Origin: Aeromicrobium sp. Sec7.5
GTDB taxonomy: Bacteria > Actinomycetota > Actinomycetes > Propionibacteriales > Nocardioidaceae
Length of the DNA: 64,000 nucleotides
Reading direction: 5' to 3'
NCBI RefSeq assembly: GCF_036867135.1
Contig: NZ_JBAJIJ010000002.1
Location: 372,001 to 436,000 of the forward strand
In this document: piece after piece, positions 41,852-52,622 of the stretch
Layout: every line of letters starts with the position of its first letter
Numbering within the stretch: position 1 is the first letter of the stretch
Program-made: the position numbers and the translations under genes
The notes under the pieces: generated by a model
The model's database searches: none
The model's input: only the letters and a program-made list of their open reading frames with translations
Told to the model about the DNA's origin: nothing

Positions 41852-41929
41852 GGCCGGCCCGCCGTCACCGAGCGCGGCGGCCCTCGGCGCGCGAGGATCA
41901 AGCATGACGACTTCCCCGCAGGCGCCCCG

Positions 41930-42424
41930 ATGAGCGAGTCCAGGACCCGCCGCTCGAGGTCCGCCCACGCCGCTCGGCGCATCGCCGCCACGATCCTCGG
42001 CTGGCTCCTGGTGCTGGCCGGCATCGCGGCCCTGGTCCTCCCCGGGCCCGGGCTGCTCCTGCTCGCTGCCGGTCTGGCGGTGTTGTCCCAGCAGTACGAG
42101 TGGGCCGAGCGTCGTCTGGAGCCGGTCAAGGTCGTGGCGTTCAAGACCGCGGCAGACGGCGTGCAGACCTGGCCGCGGATCCTGGCGAGCGTCTCCGGCG
42201 CCCTCGTCCTGGGCGCCCTCGGCGTGGTGTGGGGTCTGCGACCGGACGCACCCGAGGCCTGGCCGCTCGCCGACCGCTACTGGCTGATCGGCGGCTGGGG
42301 CACCGGAGCGACCTTGATCCTCTCGGCCCTCATCGCGCTGGCCATCATCGTGTACAGCTTCCGACGCTTCCGCGGGGTGGAGGACCCGGAGTCCGCCGCG
42401 GAGCAGTCGGTCCGCAAGGACTGA
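41930..42424 (+). CDS. PGPGW/TIGR02611-family membrane protein
   Basis: A 164-residue protein with about three or four hydrophobic segments. The diagnostic block is [33 protein letters not shown], near residues 30-70. The family is common in actinobacteria with no assigned function. It lies between the cyclase and the dehydrogenase on the same strand, with 120 nt before the latter. Confidence 0.75.
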   Translation: MSESRTRRSRSAHAARRIAATILGWLLVLAGIAALVLPGPGLLLLAAGLAVLSQQYEWAERRLEPVKVVAFKTAADGVQTWPRILASVSGALVLGALGVVWGLRPDAPEAWPLADRYWLIGGWGTGATLILSALIALAIIVYSFRRFRGVEDPESAAEQSVRKD

Positions 42425-42545
42425 GCGAGCCCTCCCCAGGAGGCCACGCCGGCGGTACAGTCGACGCGGAGCCGCACCACCCCGCGGCACTCCGACGAGG
42501 ACGCCCACCACCGCGCCCTCGCGACCCACGAGAAAGAGCATCACC

Positions 42546-43628
42546 ATGAGCGACTCGTCCACCGTCTTCGCCCACCCGCACGAGCAGGTCGTCTTCTGCC
42601 ACGACCCCGCCAGCGGACTCAAGGCGATCATCGGCCTCTACTCCACGGCCCTCGGCCCAGGCCTCGGCGGCACCCGGTTCTACCCGTACGCCTCGGAGGC
42701 CGACGCCCTCACGGACGTGCTCGCCCTGAGCCAGGGCATGGCGTACAAGAACGCGCTGGCCGGTCTCGACCTCGGCGGCGGCAAGGCCGTCATCATCGGC
42801 GATCCGCAGGTCGACAAGTCCGAGGCGCTCCTGCGCGCGTACGGCCGGTTCGTCGAGTCGATCAACGGCCGGTACTTCACGGCGTGCGACGTCGGCACGT
42901 TCAGCCCCGACATGGACGTCATCGCCCGCGAGACCTCGTACGTCACGGGCCGCACGGTCGAGCACGGCGGCGCCGGCGACTCCTCCGTGCTCACGGCCTT
43001 CGGCGTGTACCAGGGCATGCGGGCCAGTGCCGAGCACGTCTGGGGCAGCACCTCGCTCGCCGGTCGCACGGTCGGCATCGCCGGCGTCGGCAAGGTCGGC
43101 CGGCACCTCGTGCGTCACCTGGTCGAGGAGGACGCCCGGGTCGTCGTCACCGACGTGAGCGCCAGCGCGCTCGAGGCCATCACCGCGGCGCACCCGAGCG
43201 TGCGGGTCGTGGACTCGACCGACGCCCTCGTGGCGGAGCAGCTCGACGTCTTCGCGCCGTGCGCGCTCGGCCACGCCTTGACCGACACGGTCGTGAGCGC
43301 GCTCTCGGCCCGGGTCGTGTGCGGCGGCGCCAACAACCAGCTCGCGCACGACGGAACGGCCAAGCTCCTGACCGAGAAGGGCATCACGTACGCGCCCGAC
43401 TACTGCGTCAACGCCGGCGGCGTGATCCAGGTGGCCGACGAGCTCGACCCGAACGGGTTCAGCTTCGACCGGGCCAAGGCTCGGGCGACCGGCATCTTCG
43501 ACACGACGCTCGCGGTGCTCGGACGGGCCGCCAGCGAGCAGATCACGTCGGCCGAGGCCGCCGACCGGCAGGCCGAGCAGCGCATGCGCGACGTCGGCCG
43601 CCTCCGCGGCATCCACCTCCCCGGCTGA
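42546..43628 (+). CDS. vdh: Valine/leucine dehydrogenase (Glu/Leu/Phe/Val dehydrogenase family)
   Basis: A 360-residue amino acid dehydrogenase. The catalytic lysine is in [10 protein letters not shown], the substrate loop in [14 protein letters not shown], and the NAD motif is [16 protein letters not shown]. The length and the [14 protein letters not shown] start fit actinobacterial valine dehydrogenase. It deaminates branched-chain amino acids to keto acids with NAD+, supplying acyl-CoA precursors. GAAAGAG precedes the ATG. Confidence 0.9.
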   Translation: MSDSSTVFAHPHEQVVFCHDPASGLKAIIGLYSTALGPGLGGTRFYPYASEADALTDVLALSQGMAYKNALAGLDLGGGKAVIIGDPQVDKSEALLRAYGRFVESINGRYFTACDVGTFSPDMDVIARETSYVTGRTVEHGGAGDSSVLTAFGVYQGMRASAEHVWGSTSLAGRTVGIAGVGKVGRHLVRHLVEEDARVVVTDVSASALEAITAAHPSVRVVDSTDALVAEQLDVFAPCALGHALTDTVVSALSARVVCGGANNQLAHDGTAKLLTEKGITYAPDYCVNAGGVIQVADELDPNGFSFDRAKARATGIFDTTLAVLGRAASEQITSAEAADRQAEQRMRDVGRLRGIHLPG

Positions 43629-43634
43629 CGCATC

Positions 43635-43763
43635 CGGTGGTTGCGGGCGGAGCCCCGCCCCTTGAGGTGCGAGGAACGAGCCTCGAAAGGGGTACCTCAG
43701 CCCCGCACGTGACCGAGGTTTCGAGGCTCGCGCCGCAGGCGGCACTCACACCTCAACCACCGG
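43635..43763. repeat. Single palindromic repeat, reverse orientation
   Basis: The unit seen at 29805 in the opposite orientation. It runs from GGTGGTTGCGGG to CCTCAACCACC. The end overlaps the MarR gene: the complement of GGTTGAGG supplies its TGA stop. No other gene lies in 43629-43752. Confidence 0.85.
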
Positions 43764-44268
43764 TGGCGGGCGGGGTCTCTCCGGGTTGGGCGTGGGTGAT
43801 GACCTTCGTGGCGGCGGCGAGGAAGCGGCTGATCGTGGCGACCTCGGCGTCGTCGAAGTCGTCCAGGAGCTCGACCATCGAGGCTGCCATCGGACCGAAC
43901 ATCGCCCGCGCCTCGGTGCCCGCGTGCTCGGTCATCGTCAGGCTGATGCGGCGGCGGTCGTCCTGGTCGTGGTGACGCTCGACGTGGCCGGCACGCACGA
44001 GGCGGTCGACGAGGGTCGTGGTGGCGGAGGGACTCAGCACGAGCACCTGCGCCAGCTCCCCCGGCGTCAGCGCTGCCGCACCGGAGGCTCGAGCGGCCAC
44101 GAGCGCCTGGAGCGCCTGCAAGTCCGAGCGGTGCAGGCCCCGCGAGGCCGCCGCCCGGTCCGAGAAGTGCAGGGTCGCCGTGGTCAGCCGCTGCAGCCGC
44201 TGGACGAGCTCCAGACGGTCGCTCGTGGAGGGCCGCCCCCCGATGTGCGTCGTCACGATCGTCAGCAT
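43753..44268 (-). CDS. MarR-family regulator
   Basis: A 171-residue winged-helix protein with LTPGELAQVLVLSPSATTTLVDRLVRAGHVERHHDQDDRRRISLTMTEHG-type pattern, recognition helix near residues 80-92. It is divergent from an MMPL exporter gene with only 5 bp between the start codons, so it almost surely controls it. The ATG at 44268 is the longest natural start; a GTG at 44256, preceded 7 nt earlier by TATGCT, is an alternative leaderless start. The last residues and stop codon lie in the repeat. Confidence 0.86.
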   Translation of the reverse strand: MLTIVTTHIGGRPSTSDRLELVQRLQRLTTATLHFSDRAAASRGLHRSDLQALQALVAARASGAAALTPGELAQVLVLSPSATTTLVDRLVRAGHVERHHDQDDRRRISLTMTEHAGTEARAMFGPMAASMVELLDDFDDAEVATISRFLAAATKVITHAQPGETPPATGG

Positions 44269-44273
44269 ATCGT

Positions 44274-46331
44274 GTGATCGTGGAATCTTTCGATCATCGA
44301 ACCTTCTTCCTCGCGCGTCTCGTCGGCCCGGGCCGATCCATCGCGGTCCTGCTCGCCGGACTGCTGCTGGGAGCCGCCGTGCTGGTCCTGGCACCGGCCC
44401 CGACCGAGGGCAGCGACGCCGGGTCGAACCTGCCCGACGACGCCGAGTCGTCGATCGCGCAGGAGCGGCTCGCCACCCTGCCCGAGGGCGACGACGCGCC
44501 GGCCATCGTCGTGTTCTCGCGCGACGGTGGACTCGATGCCGCCGATCTCGCAGCCGCGGGCGAGCGCGTGCAGGCCCTCAGCCAGGAGCTGGACGTCGAG
44601 GCCGTCGGGCCGATCCCTTCCGACGACGGTTCCGTCGCCCTCGCGCAGGTGCCGGTGTCCGGCGACCTGTCGAACGAGGAGAACGGCGACCTGGTCGCCG
44701 AGATCCGGTCGATCGCGAAGGACGACCTGCCCGACGGCCTCACGACCCAGGTCACGGGAGGACCGGCCGTCCAGGCCGATCTCGGTGAGGTCTTCTCCGG
44801 TGCCGACACCCGCCTGCTGCTCGTCACCGCCTCGGTCGTGGCCCTGCTCCTCATCATCACGTACCGCAGCCCGTGGTTGTGGATCGTGCCGCTCGCGGTG
44901 ATCGGCCTGGGCGACCGGGTGGCGGCCAAGGTCGTCGACACCGTCTCGGCCTGGAGCGGGCTCGCGGTCGACGGCTCGATCACGGGCATCACGTCGGTGC
45001 TCGTCTTCGGCGCGGGCACGAACTACGCCCTGCTGCTGATCGCCCGGTACCGCGAGGAGCTCCGGCGGCACGAGAGCCGCCACGAGGCGATGCGGCAGGC
45101 CGTCGGTGCCGCCGCGCCGGCCATCCTGTCGAGCTCCGGCACCGTGATCCTCGGCCTGCTCACGCTGCTCGTCGCGGACTCCCCCTTCGTGAGCCGGATC
45201 GGGCTGGCGGGCGCCGCCGGACTCGCGGTCGCCGTCTTCTTCGCCCTCGTGGTGCTGCCGGCCGCCATGTCGCTGCCCGGTCGATGGTTGTTCTGGCCCT
45301 TCGTCCCCCGGGTGGGCGACGAGGACCGCGCGCACCGAGGCGTGTGGGGTCGGGTCGGAGCCGCCGTGACGGCACGTCCCGCGGTCGTGACCGTCGCCGG
45401 ACTCGCGGTGCTCGGCGCGATGGCGCTCGGCGCGCTCGGCATCAAGACCGGGCTGGCGCAGGACGAGCAGTTCCTCGACACCCCGGAGTCGATCAGCGCC
45501 CAGTCGACGCTCTCATCGGCGTTCGCGGGCGGCATCTCCTCGCCCACCGTGGTGGCGACGGTCGCGGACTCGGTCGGCGACGTCGCGGCCGCGGCAGCCG
45601 AGGTCGACGGCGTCCAGTCCGCCGAGTCCGCAGGCGGGGACGACACCACCGGCGAGGTCAGGGTCGTGCTCGAGGCCGACCCCGGAAGCGGTGCAGCACT
45701 GGCGACGATCGATCGACTCCGCGACGCCGTGCACGAGGTCGACCCCGACGCTGCCGTCGGCGGGCCCGATGCCGAAGCGGTCGACGAGGCGGACACCGCC
45801 GCCTCGGACCGGACCAAGATCGTGCCGCTCGTGCTGGCCGTGGTCCTCGTGATGCTGCTCGTGCTGCTGAGGTCCGCCGTGGCCGCGGTGCTGCTGGGTG
45901 CCACGACCGTGCTCTCGTACCTCTCGGCCCTGGGGGTCGGGTGGCTCTTCTTCGACCACGTCCTGGGGTGGCCGGCGATGGACGTCAGCACGCCCCTGCT
46001 CGCCTTCATCTTCCTCGTGGCCCTGGGCGTCGACTACAACATCTTCCTCACGGCCCGGGCTCGCGAGGAGATGGCGGCCACGGGCGACGCGACGCAGTCG
46101 GTCGTCACCGCGCTCGCCGTCACCGGTGGTGTCATCACGAGCGCCGGCGTCCTGCTCGCCGCGGTGTTCACGGTGCTGGGTGTGCTGCCGCTGGTGCTCC
46201 TGGCGCAGCTCGGCGTGCTCGTCGGGTTCGGCGTGCTGCTCGACACCGTCGTGGTCCGTGGCCTCGTGACGCCGGCCATGGTCGCCTGGATCGGCCGCCG
46301 CTTCTGGTGGCCCAGCCGCCTGGGGCGGTGA
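44274..46331 (+). CDS. MMPL-family RND transporter
   Basis: A 685-residue exporter of the MmpL/RND layout: two halves, each with an extracellular domain and a membrane bundle. The transport motifs are VFGAGTNYALLLIARYREE in the first half (Thr-Asn-Tyr in place of the usual Asp-Tyr) and VALGVDYNIFLTARAREE in the second (Asp kept). The loss of the first Asp is notable. It is divergent from marR. Cargo unknown; a drug or lipid is likely. The GTG start gives MIVESFDH; a second GTG 6 nt later is possible. Confidence 0.88.
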   Translation: MIVESFDHRTFFLARLVGPGRSIAVLLAGLLLGAAVLVLAPAPTEGSDAGSNLPDDAESSIAQERLATLPEGDDAPAIVVFSRDGGLDAADLAAAGERVQALSQELDVEAVGPIPSDDGSVALAQVPVSGDLSNEENGDLVAEIRSIAKDDLPDGLTTQVTGGPAVQADLGEVFSGADTRLLLVTASVVALLLIITYRSPWLWIVPLAVIGLGDRVAAKVVDTVSAWSGLAVDGSITGITSVLVFGAGTNYALLLIARYREELRRHESRHEAMRQAVGAAAPAILSSSGTVILGLLTLLVADSPFVSRIGLAGAAGLAVAVFFALVVLPAAMSLPGRWLFWPFVPRVGDEDRAHRGVWGRVGAAVTARPAVVTVAGLAVLGAMALGALGIKTGLAQDEQFLDTPESISAQSTLSSAFAGGISSPTVVATVADSVGDVAAAAAEVDGVQSAESAGGDDTTGEVRVVLEADPGSGAALATIDRLRDAVHEVDPDAAVGGPDAEAVDEADTAASDRTKIVPLVLAVVLVMLLVLLRSAVAAVLLGATTVLSYLSALGVGWLFFDHVLGWPAMDVSTPLLAFIFLVALGVDYNIFLTARAREEMAATGDATQSVVTALAVTGGVITSAGVLLAAVFTVLGVLPLVLLAQLGVLVGFGVLLDTVVVRGLVTPAMVAWIGRRFWWPSRLGR

Positions 46332-46358
46332 GCTTGCCGTCACCGCTGCACGCCGGAT

Positions 46359-46379
46359 GACGGCGGATTCACCGCCGTC
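46359..46379. terminator. Bidirectional hairpin terminator
   Basis: GACGGCGG-ATTCA-CCGCCGTC: 8-bp perfect arms between the convergent MMPL (ending 46331) and DUF3073 (ending 46398) genes. Confidence 0.6.
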
Positions 46380-46397
46380 GGCGCAGACCCCGAAGGA

Positions 46398-46595
46398 TCA
46401 GCTGGCGTCGCGGTCCTTGAACAGCTGCTCAACGAGCTCAGGCTTCTCCGCGAGCTCGGCGTACTGATCAGGGATCGGTTCGCCGTCCTCGCCGTGAAGC
46501 TCTCGCTGGAGGTCGCTGAAGTCCGGATCGAAGGTCCGGTACTTGAGATTGCGTGCAACCTTGGTCTGCTTGGCTTTCGCACGGCCGCGCCCCAT
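46398..46595 (-). CDS. DUF3073 protein
   Basis: A 65-residue protein starting MGRGRAKAKQTKVARNLKY, the diagnostic start of the actinobacterial DUF3073 family, followed by an acidic C-terminal half. The function is unknown; it is often linked to purine genes on actinobacterial chromosomes, as here with purM next door. An in-frame upstream start adds six residues, but GAGGGGG precedes this ATG. Confidence 0.87.
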   Translation of the reverse strand: MGRGRAKAKQTKVARNLKYRTFDPDFSDLQRELHGEDGEPIPDQYAELAEKPELVEQLFKDRDAS

Positions 46596-46667
46596 GGGTC
46601 GACCCCCTCGCACAGTGATGATGAGTATGTCGTGCCGTCAGCCTACAGAATCATCGGTCGAGATGCG

Positions 46668-47747
46668 TCACGGGGTCGAGGTGTGTTCCCCCACCATCGT
46701 GACCGAGCCCCCGGCGCCGTGGACGCCGGCGTCCGCCACCTCGCCCGCGACCCAGGCCTCGACGCCGTGCTCGGCGAGCAGCCGCACCGCCGCGTCAGCC
46801 GATTCGGGCTCCACGAGCGCGATCATGCCGACTCCTACGTTCAGCGCCTGCTCGAGCGCGGGGCGCTCCACCCGCCCGAGCTCGGCGACGAGACCGAACA
46901 TCGGGTCCGGCGTCCAGGTGGCGCGGTCGACGCGGACCGACACCGACTCCGGGACGACGCGCTCGAGGTTGGCCGCGAGCCCGCCACCGGTGATGTGCGA
47001 CATCGCGTGGACGCCGCCGGCGCGCGCGAGCGCGAGGCACGGCAGCGTGTAGAGCTTGGTGGGGACGAGCAGGGCCTCGCCGAGCGTCGTGCCGAGCTCG
47101 GGCACGTGGCGGTCGAGCGACCAGCCCGCGCCCTCGCGGTTGCCTCCGCCGAAGAACACGTGGCGCACGAGTGAGTAGCCGTTGGAGTGCAGGCCCGACG
47201 ACGCCATCGCGATCACGACGTCACCGGGACGGACGAGCTCACGGCCCAGGAGATCGTCGGCCTCGACGACTCCGGTGGTGGAGCCGGCGATGTCGTACTC
47301 GTCGGGGCTCAGCAGGCCGGGGTGCTCGGCCGTCTCGCCACCCAGCAGGGCAGTGCCGGACTCTGCGCACGCCTGCGCGATGCCCTTGACGATCTCGGCG
47401 ATGCGCTCGGGCACGACCTTGCCGCACGCGATGTAGTCGGTCATGAACAACGGCTCGGCGCCGCACACCACTAGGTCGTCGACGAGCATGCCGACGAGGT
47501 CGAAGCCGATCGTGTCGTGCTTGTCCATGCGCTGGGCGATCTGGACCTTGGTGCCGACGCCGTCGGCGGAGGTGGCCAGCAGCGGCCGGCGGTAGTCCTT
47601 CAGGGCTGAGGCGTCGAACAGGCCGGCGAAGCCGCCGATGCCGCCCACGACCTCGGGGCGGCGGGCCTTGTCGACCCAGGTCTTCATGAGCTCGACGGCG
47701 CGATCGCCCTCGGCGACGGAGACGCCGGCGGCCGCGTAGTCGGTCAC
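46668..47747 (-). CDS. purM: Phosphoribosylformylglycinamidine cyclo-ligase (AIR synthetase)
   Basis: A 359-residue AIR synthetase. Blocks typical of PurM include LLATSADGVGTKVQIAQ, GFDLVGMLVDDLVVCGAEPLFMTDYIA, ALLGGETAEHPG and HITGGGLAANLERV. It closes the imidazole ring in step five of purine synthesis. It overlaps purF by GTGA, the usual order in actinobacteria. Confidence 0.96.
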   Translation of the reverse strand: MTDYAAAGVSVAEGDRAVELMKTWVDKARRPEVVGGIGGFAGLFDASALKDYRRPLLATSADGVGTKVQIAQRMDKHDTIGFDLVGMLVDDLVVCGAEPLFMTDYIACGKVVPERIAEIVKGIAQACAESGTALLGGETAEHPGLLSPDEYDIAGSTTGVVEADDLLGRELVRPGDVVIAMASSGLHSNGYSLVRHVFFGGGNREGAGWSLDRHVPELGTTLGEALLVPTKLYTLPCLALARAGGVHAMSHITGGGLAANLERVVPESVSVRVDRATWTPDPMFGLVAELGRVERPALEQALNVGVGMIALVEPESADAAVRLLAEHGVEAWVAGEVADAGVHGAGGSVTMVGEHTSTP

Positions 47748-49231
47748 TGGATCACCTTCAGGGTCGTGGTGTCGGCGGGCAGCTCCAGGAGGTGCTTGCC
47801 GATCAGGTCGTCCTCGGGGAGAGCGACGGGGTAGATGCCGTCGAAGCACGCCCGGCAGAGGTTGTCCTTCGGCACGTTCGTGGCCTCGACGAGGTCGTCG
47901 AGCTCGACGTACGACAGCGAGTCGGCGCCGATCGAGCGGCGGATCTCGTCGACGCTGATGCCGTTGGCGATGAGCTCGGCCCGCGAGGCGAAGTCGATGC
48001 CGTAGAAGCACGGCCACTTGACCGGTGGGCTCGAGATGCGCACGTGGACCTCGGCCGCACCGAACTCGCGGAGCATGCGCACGAGCGCCCGCTGGGTGTT
48101 GCCGCGGACGATCGAGTCGTCGACGACGACGAGGCGCTTGCCGGCCACGACGTCGCGCAGCGGGTTGAGCTTGAGCCGGATGCCGAGCTGGCGGATGGTC
48201 TGCGACGGCTGGATGAACGTGCGGCCCACGTAGGAGTTCTTGACCAGGCCGTGGCCGAACGGGATGCCCGACTCGGCGGCGTAGCCGATCGCGGCGGGCG
48301 TGCCCGACTCCGGCACGGGGATGACGAGGTCGGCCTCGACCGGTGCGGTGTTCGCCAGCTTGCGACCGATGCGCTCGCGGACGCTGAACACGCGCTGGTC
48401 GTTGATCGTGGTGTCGGGGCGCGCGAGGTAGACGTACTCGAAGATGCAGCCCTTGGGGGCCGGCTCGGCGAAGCGCTCGCTGCGCAGGCCGTTCTCGTCG
48501 ACCGCGATGAACTCGCCCGGCTCGATCTCCCGGATGTAGGAGGCGCCCACGATGTCGAGGGCCGCGGTCTCGCTGGCCACGACCCAGCCGCGCTCGAGGC
48601 GGCCGAGGACGAGGGGACGGATGCCCTGCGGGTCGCGGGCGGCGTAGAGCGTGTGCTCGTCCATGAACACGAGCGAGAAGGCGCCGCGCACCTTCGGCAG
48701 GACCTCGAGCGCGGCCTCCTCGACGGAGCGATCGCGGTAGGACGCGAGCAGGCTCGCCATCGCGGCGGTGTCGCTCGTGGCGGTCTCGTGCGGACGGCTC
48801 TCGCCCGCCGTGCGCTGGTCGAGCAGCTCGACGAGCTCGGCGGTGTTGGTGAGGTTGCCGTTGTGGCCCAGGGCCACCGAGCCGGACGCCGTGGGACGGA
48901 ACGTCGGCTGCGCGTTCTGCCACACGCTGGAGCCGGTCGTGGAGTAGCGGGCGTGACCGATCGCGATCTCGCCCTTGAGCGAGTCGAGCGTGGACTCGTC
49001 GAAGACCTGGCTCACGAGGCCCATGTCCTTGTAGACGAGGATCTGGCGGCCGTTGCTGACCGCGATGCCCGCCGACTCCTGGCCGCGGTGCTGCAACGCG
49101 TACAGGCCGAAGTAGGTCAGCTTCGCGACCTCTTCGCCCGGCGCCCAGACGCCGAAGACGCCACAGGCGTCCTGAGGACCCCGATCCGAGGGATCGATGT
49201 CGTGGGTGAGAAGACCATCGCCGCGCGCCAC
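47744..49231 (-). CDS. purF: Amidophosphoribosyltransferase
   Basis: A 495-residue glutamine PRPP amidotransferase. The nucleophile Cys23 follows a propeptide (DACGVFGVW), so the N-terminus is cleaved. The PRPP loop is RLVVVDDSIVRGNTQ. C-terminal cysteines, in PPVKWPCFYGIDF and NLCRACFDG, fit the 4Fe-4S type of Bacillus and actinobacteria. It starts purine synthesis. TACACT (49238-49243, minus strand) lies 6 nt before the GTG, so the mRNA is probably leaderless; GTG starts VARGDG as in relatives. Confidence 0.96.
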   Translation of the reverse strand: MARGDGLLTHDIDPSDRGPQDACGVFGVWAPGEEVAKLTYFGLYALQHRGQESAGIAVSNGRQILVYKDMGLVSQVFDESTLDSLKGEIAIGHARYSTTGSSVWQNAQPTFRPTASGSVALGHNGNLTNTAELVELLDQRTAGESRPHETATSDTAAMASLLASYRDRSVEEAALEVLPKVRGAFSLVFMDEHTLYAARDPQGIRPLVLGRLERGWVVASETAALDIVGASYIREIEPGEFIAVDENGLRSERFAEPAPKGCIFEYVYLARPDTTINDQRVFSVRERIGRKLANTAPVEADLVIPVPESGTPAAIGYAAESGIPFGHGLVKNSYVGRTFIQPSQTIRQLGIRLKLNPLRDVVAGKRLVVVDDSIVRGNTQRALVRMLREFGAAEVHVRISSPPVKWPCFYGIDFASRAELIANGISVDEIRRSIGADSLSYVELDDLVEATNVPKDNLCRACFDGIYPVALPEDDLIGKHLLELPADTTTLKVIQ

Positions 49232-49320
49232 GGCACCAGTGTAGGGCCGCGACCGGAGCCGGCCTACCGCCCACCGAGCCACGGCGTGCGCGACGGCCGC
49301 CGGTGGCTAGCCTCGGACGC

Positions 49321-50004
49321 ATGGCGATGGCCTTCTGGTTCGGGGTGGCGACCGCGGTACCGCTCGTGATCGGCGCAGCGGTCGGCCTGCGGTGGCAGCT
49401 GCCGATACCCGTGCTCGCGGTGCTGATGGCGTTCGGTGCCGGCACGCTCACCGCGGCCGCGTCCGAGGAGCTCTTCGGTCCGGCGTTCCGGTCGGAGGGC
49501 GTCCTGCTGGCGGGCGGGGCGCTGCTGCTCGGCGCAGGCGTCTACGTCGGTGCGAGCCACCTGCTCGACACCCGGCTGGGCGCCGCGGCTGCCGGGCCGG
49601 CCCTGCTGCTCGGCGCGGTCCTCGACGGCATCCCGGAGAACATCGCGCTCGGCGTGGGCCTCGTGCAGGGTGGCAGCGTCGTGCTGCTCGTGGCGATCAG
49701 TGTGGGCAACGTGCCCGAGGCGGTCAGCAGCGGCGCCCTGCTCGGCCGGTCGAGCTTCGGCCACGCGCGTGCCCTCGGACTCTGGGCGTTCACGGGCCTG
49801 GTGCTCGTGGCCTGCACCGTCGGCGCCTATGCGGCCTCCGACGCCATGAGCGACACCTCGATCGCCCTCGTGCAGGCCTTCGCCGGCGGCGCCACGATCG
49901 CGGTGCTGGCCGACACGCTGTTCCCGGAGGCCTACCGCGAGGGCGGCTGGTGGGTCGGCCTGGCGACCGCGTGCGGCTTCCTGACGGCCTTCGCGCTCGG
50001 CTGA
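49321..50004 (+). CDS. ZIP-family metal transporter
   Basis: A 227-residue membrane protein with about seven or eight segments. The key ZIP motif is AVLDGIPENIALGVGL, with the metal-binding Asp, Asn and Glu, followed by ISVGNVPEAVSSG. It probably imports zinc or another divalent cation. TAGCCT lies 7 nt before the ATG. It is divergent from purF. It has no regulator next to it. Confidence 0.85.
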   Translation: MAMAFWFGVATAVPLVIGAAVGLRWQLPIPVLAVLMAFGAGTLTAAASEELFGPAFRSEGVLLAGGALLLGAGVYVGASHLLDTRLGAAAAGPALLLGAVLDGIPENIALGVGLVQGGSVVLLVAISVGNVPEAVSSGALLGRSSFGHARALGLWAFTGLVLVACTVGAYAASDAMSDTSIALVQAFAGGATIAVLADTLFPEAYREGGWWVGLATACGFLTAFALG

Positions 50005-50053
50005 GCCGACCGTTCGGCCTGCAGAACCGCGCTCGTCTGGTGGGATGGGGGGC

Positions 50054-50503
50054 ATGAGCAGCGATCAGGTCCACGTGGAGCGCGTCATCGAGGCCCCCGC
50101 CTCCGCCATCTTCGCCGTTGTCGCCGATGCCTCACGGCACCAGGAGATCGACGGCTCCGGCACGGTCAAGGGCGTCAAGCAGCCCGGCGAGCCGCTCCAC
50201 CTCGGCTCGGAGTTCGGGATGTCGATGAAGATGGGCCTGCCCTACTCGACCAAGAACGTCGTGGTCGAGTACGAGCAGGACCGGCTCATCGCCTGGAAGA
50301 CGACCGGCCTCGGCGGGCTGATCGGCGGGCGCATCTGGCGCTACGAGCTCGAGCCCGCCGGTGACGGCACCCTCGTCCGTGAGACGTGGGACGTCAGCCA
50401 GGACAAGCAGAAGGTCTTCCTGAAGAAGGGCTCGATGCCCGACAACACCGGGAAGGCGATGACCAAGACGCTCAAGCGGCTCGCCGAGCTGCTCGAGCGC
50501 TGA
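50054..50503 (+). CDS. SRPBCC-family protein
   Basis: A 149-residue START-like protein: VHVERVIEAPASAIFAVVADASRHQEIDGSG, then a sheet with IWRYELEPAGDGTLVRETWDVS. Probably binds a lipid or aromatic ligand. It is followed 8 nt later by a DUF1772 gene, likely one transcript. The second ATG (50054) was preferred to 50045 on family length. It resembles the product of 24884. Confidence 0.78.
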   Translation: MSSDQVHVERVIEAPASAIFAVVADASRHQEIDGSGTVKGVKQPGEPLHLGSEFGMSMKMGLPYSTKNVVVEYEQDRLIAWKTTGLGGLIGGRIWRYELEPAGDGTLVRETWDVSQDKQKVFLKKGSMPDNTGKAMTKTLKRLAELLER

Positions 50504-50511
50504 GCCTGGCC

Positions 50512-50964
50512 GTGACCGAGCTGCTGCTCGGGGCGACCGCCCTGACCACGGGGCTGGTCGCCGGCCTGTTCGCAGGCTTCGCCTACGCCGTGATGCCCGG
50601 GTTGCGCCGCGCCGACGACGCCACGGTCGTGCAGACGATGCGCGAGGTCAACCGGGCGATCCTCAACCCGGTGTTCGCGGTGCTGTTCGCGGGCTCGCTG
50701 CTGCTCGGCATCGCCGCCACCGTCACGGCTCGCGACTCCGGTGGCGCCGGGTGGGCGCTCGCCGGCCTGGTCACGTACGTCGCCACGCTGGCCATCACGA
50801 TCGGACGCAACGTGCCGATGAACGAGGCGCTGGAGCGCGGCACGGGCGAGGCGTCCGACCTGCGGGCCCGCTTCGAGCGCCCGTGGACCCGGTGGAACCT
50901 GGCCCGCACCGCGACGAACGTCGTCTCGACGGCCTGCTGGATCACGGCGCTCGCCACGGCCTGA
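50512..50964 (+). CDS. DUF1772 (anthrone oxygenase-like) membrane protein
   Basis: A 150-residue protein with four hydrophobic segments; ALTTGLVAGLFAGFAYAVMPGLRRADD near the start and a C-terminal FERPWTRWNLARTATNV are typical of DUF1772. A few fungal relatives oxidise anthrones; in bacteria the role is unproven. It follows the SRPBCC gene by 8 nt. Confidence 0.78.
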   Translation: MTELLLGATALTTGLVAGLFAGFAYAVMPGLRRADDATVVQTMREVNRAILNPVFAVLFAGSLLLGIAATVTARDSGGAGWALAGLVTYVATLAITIGRNVPMNEALERGTGEASDLRARFERPWTRWNLARTATNVVSTACWITALATA

Positions 50965-51053
50965 AGGACCCTTGGTGCCGGGCACCCTGGCGGCTGTGCC
51001 ACGGGGCCACCTAGGCTCATGTGATCGCCGTCACACGCCTGTCAGGAGCGCCC

Positions 51054-52616
<1,563 letters not shown>

Positions 52617-52622
52617 CCGGGA

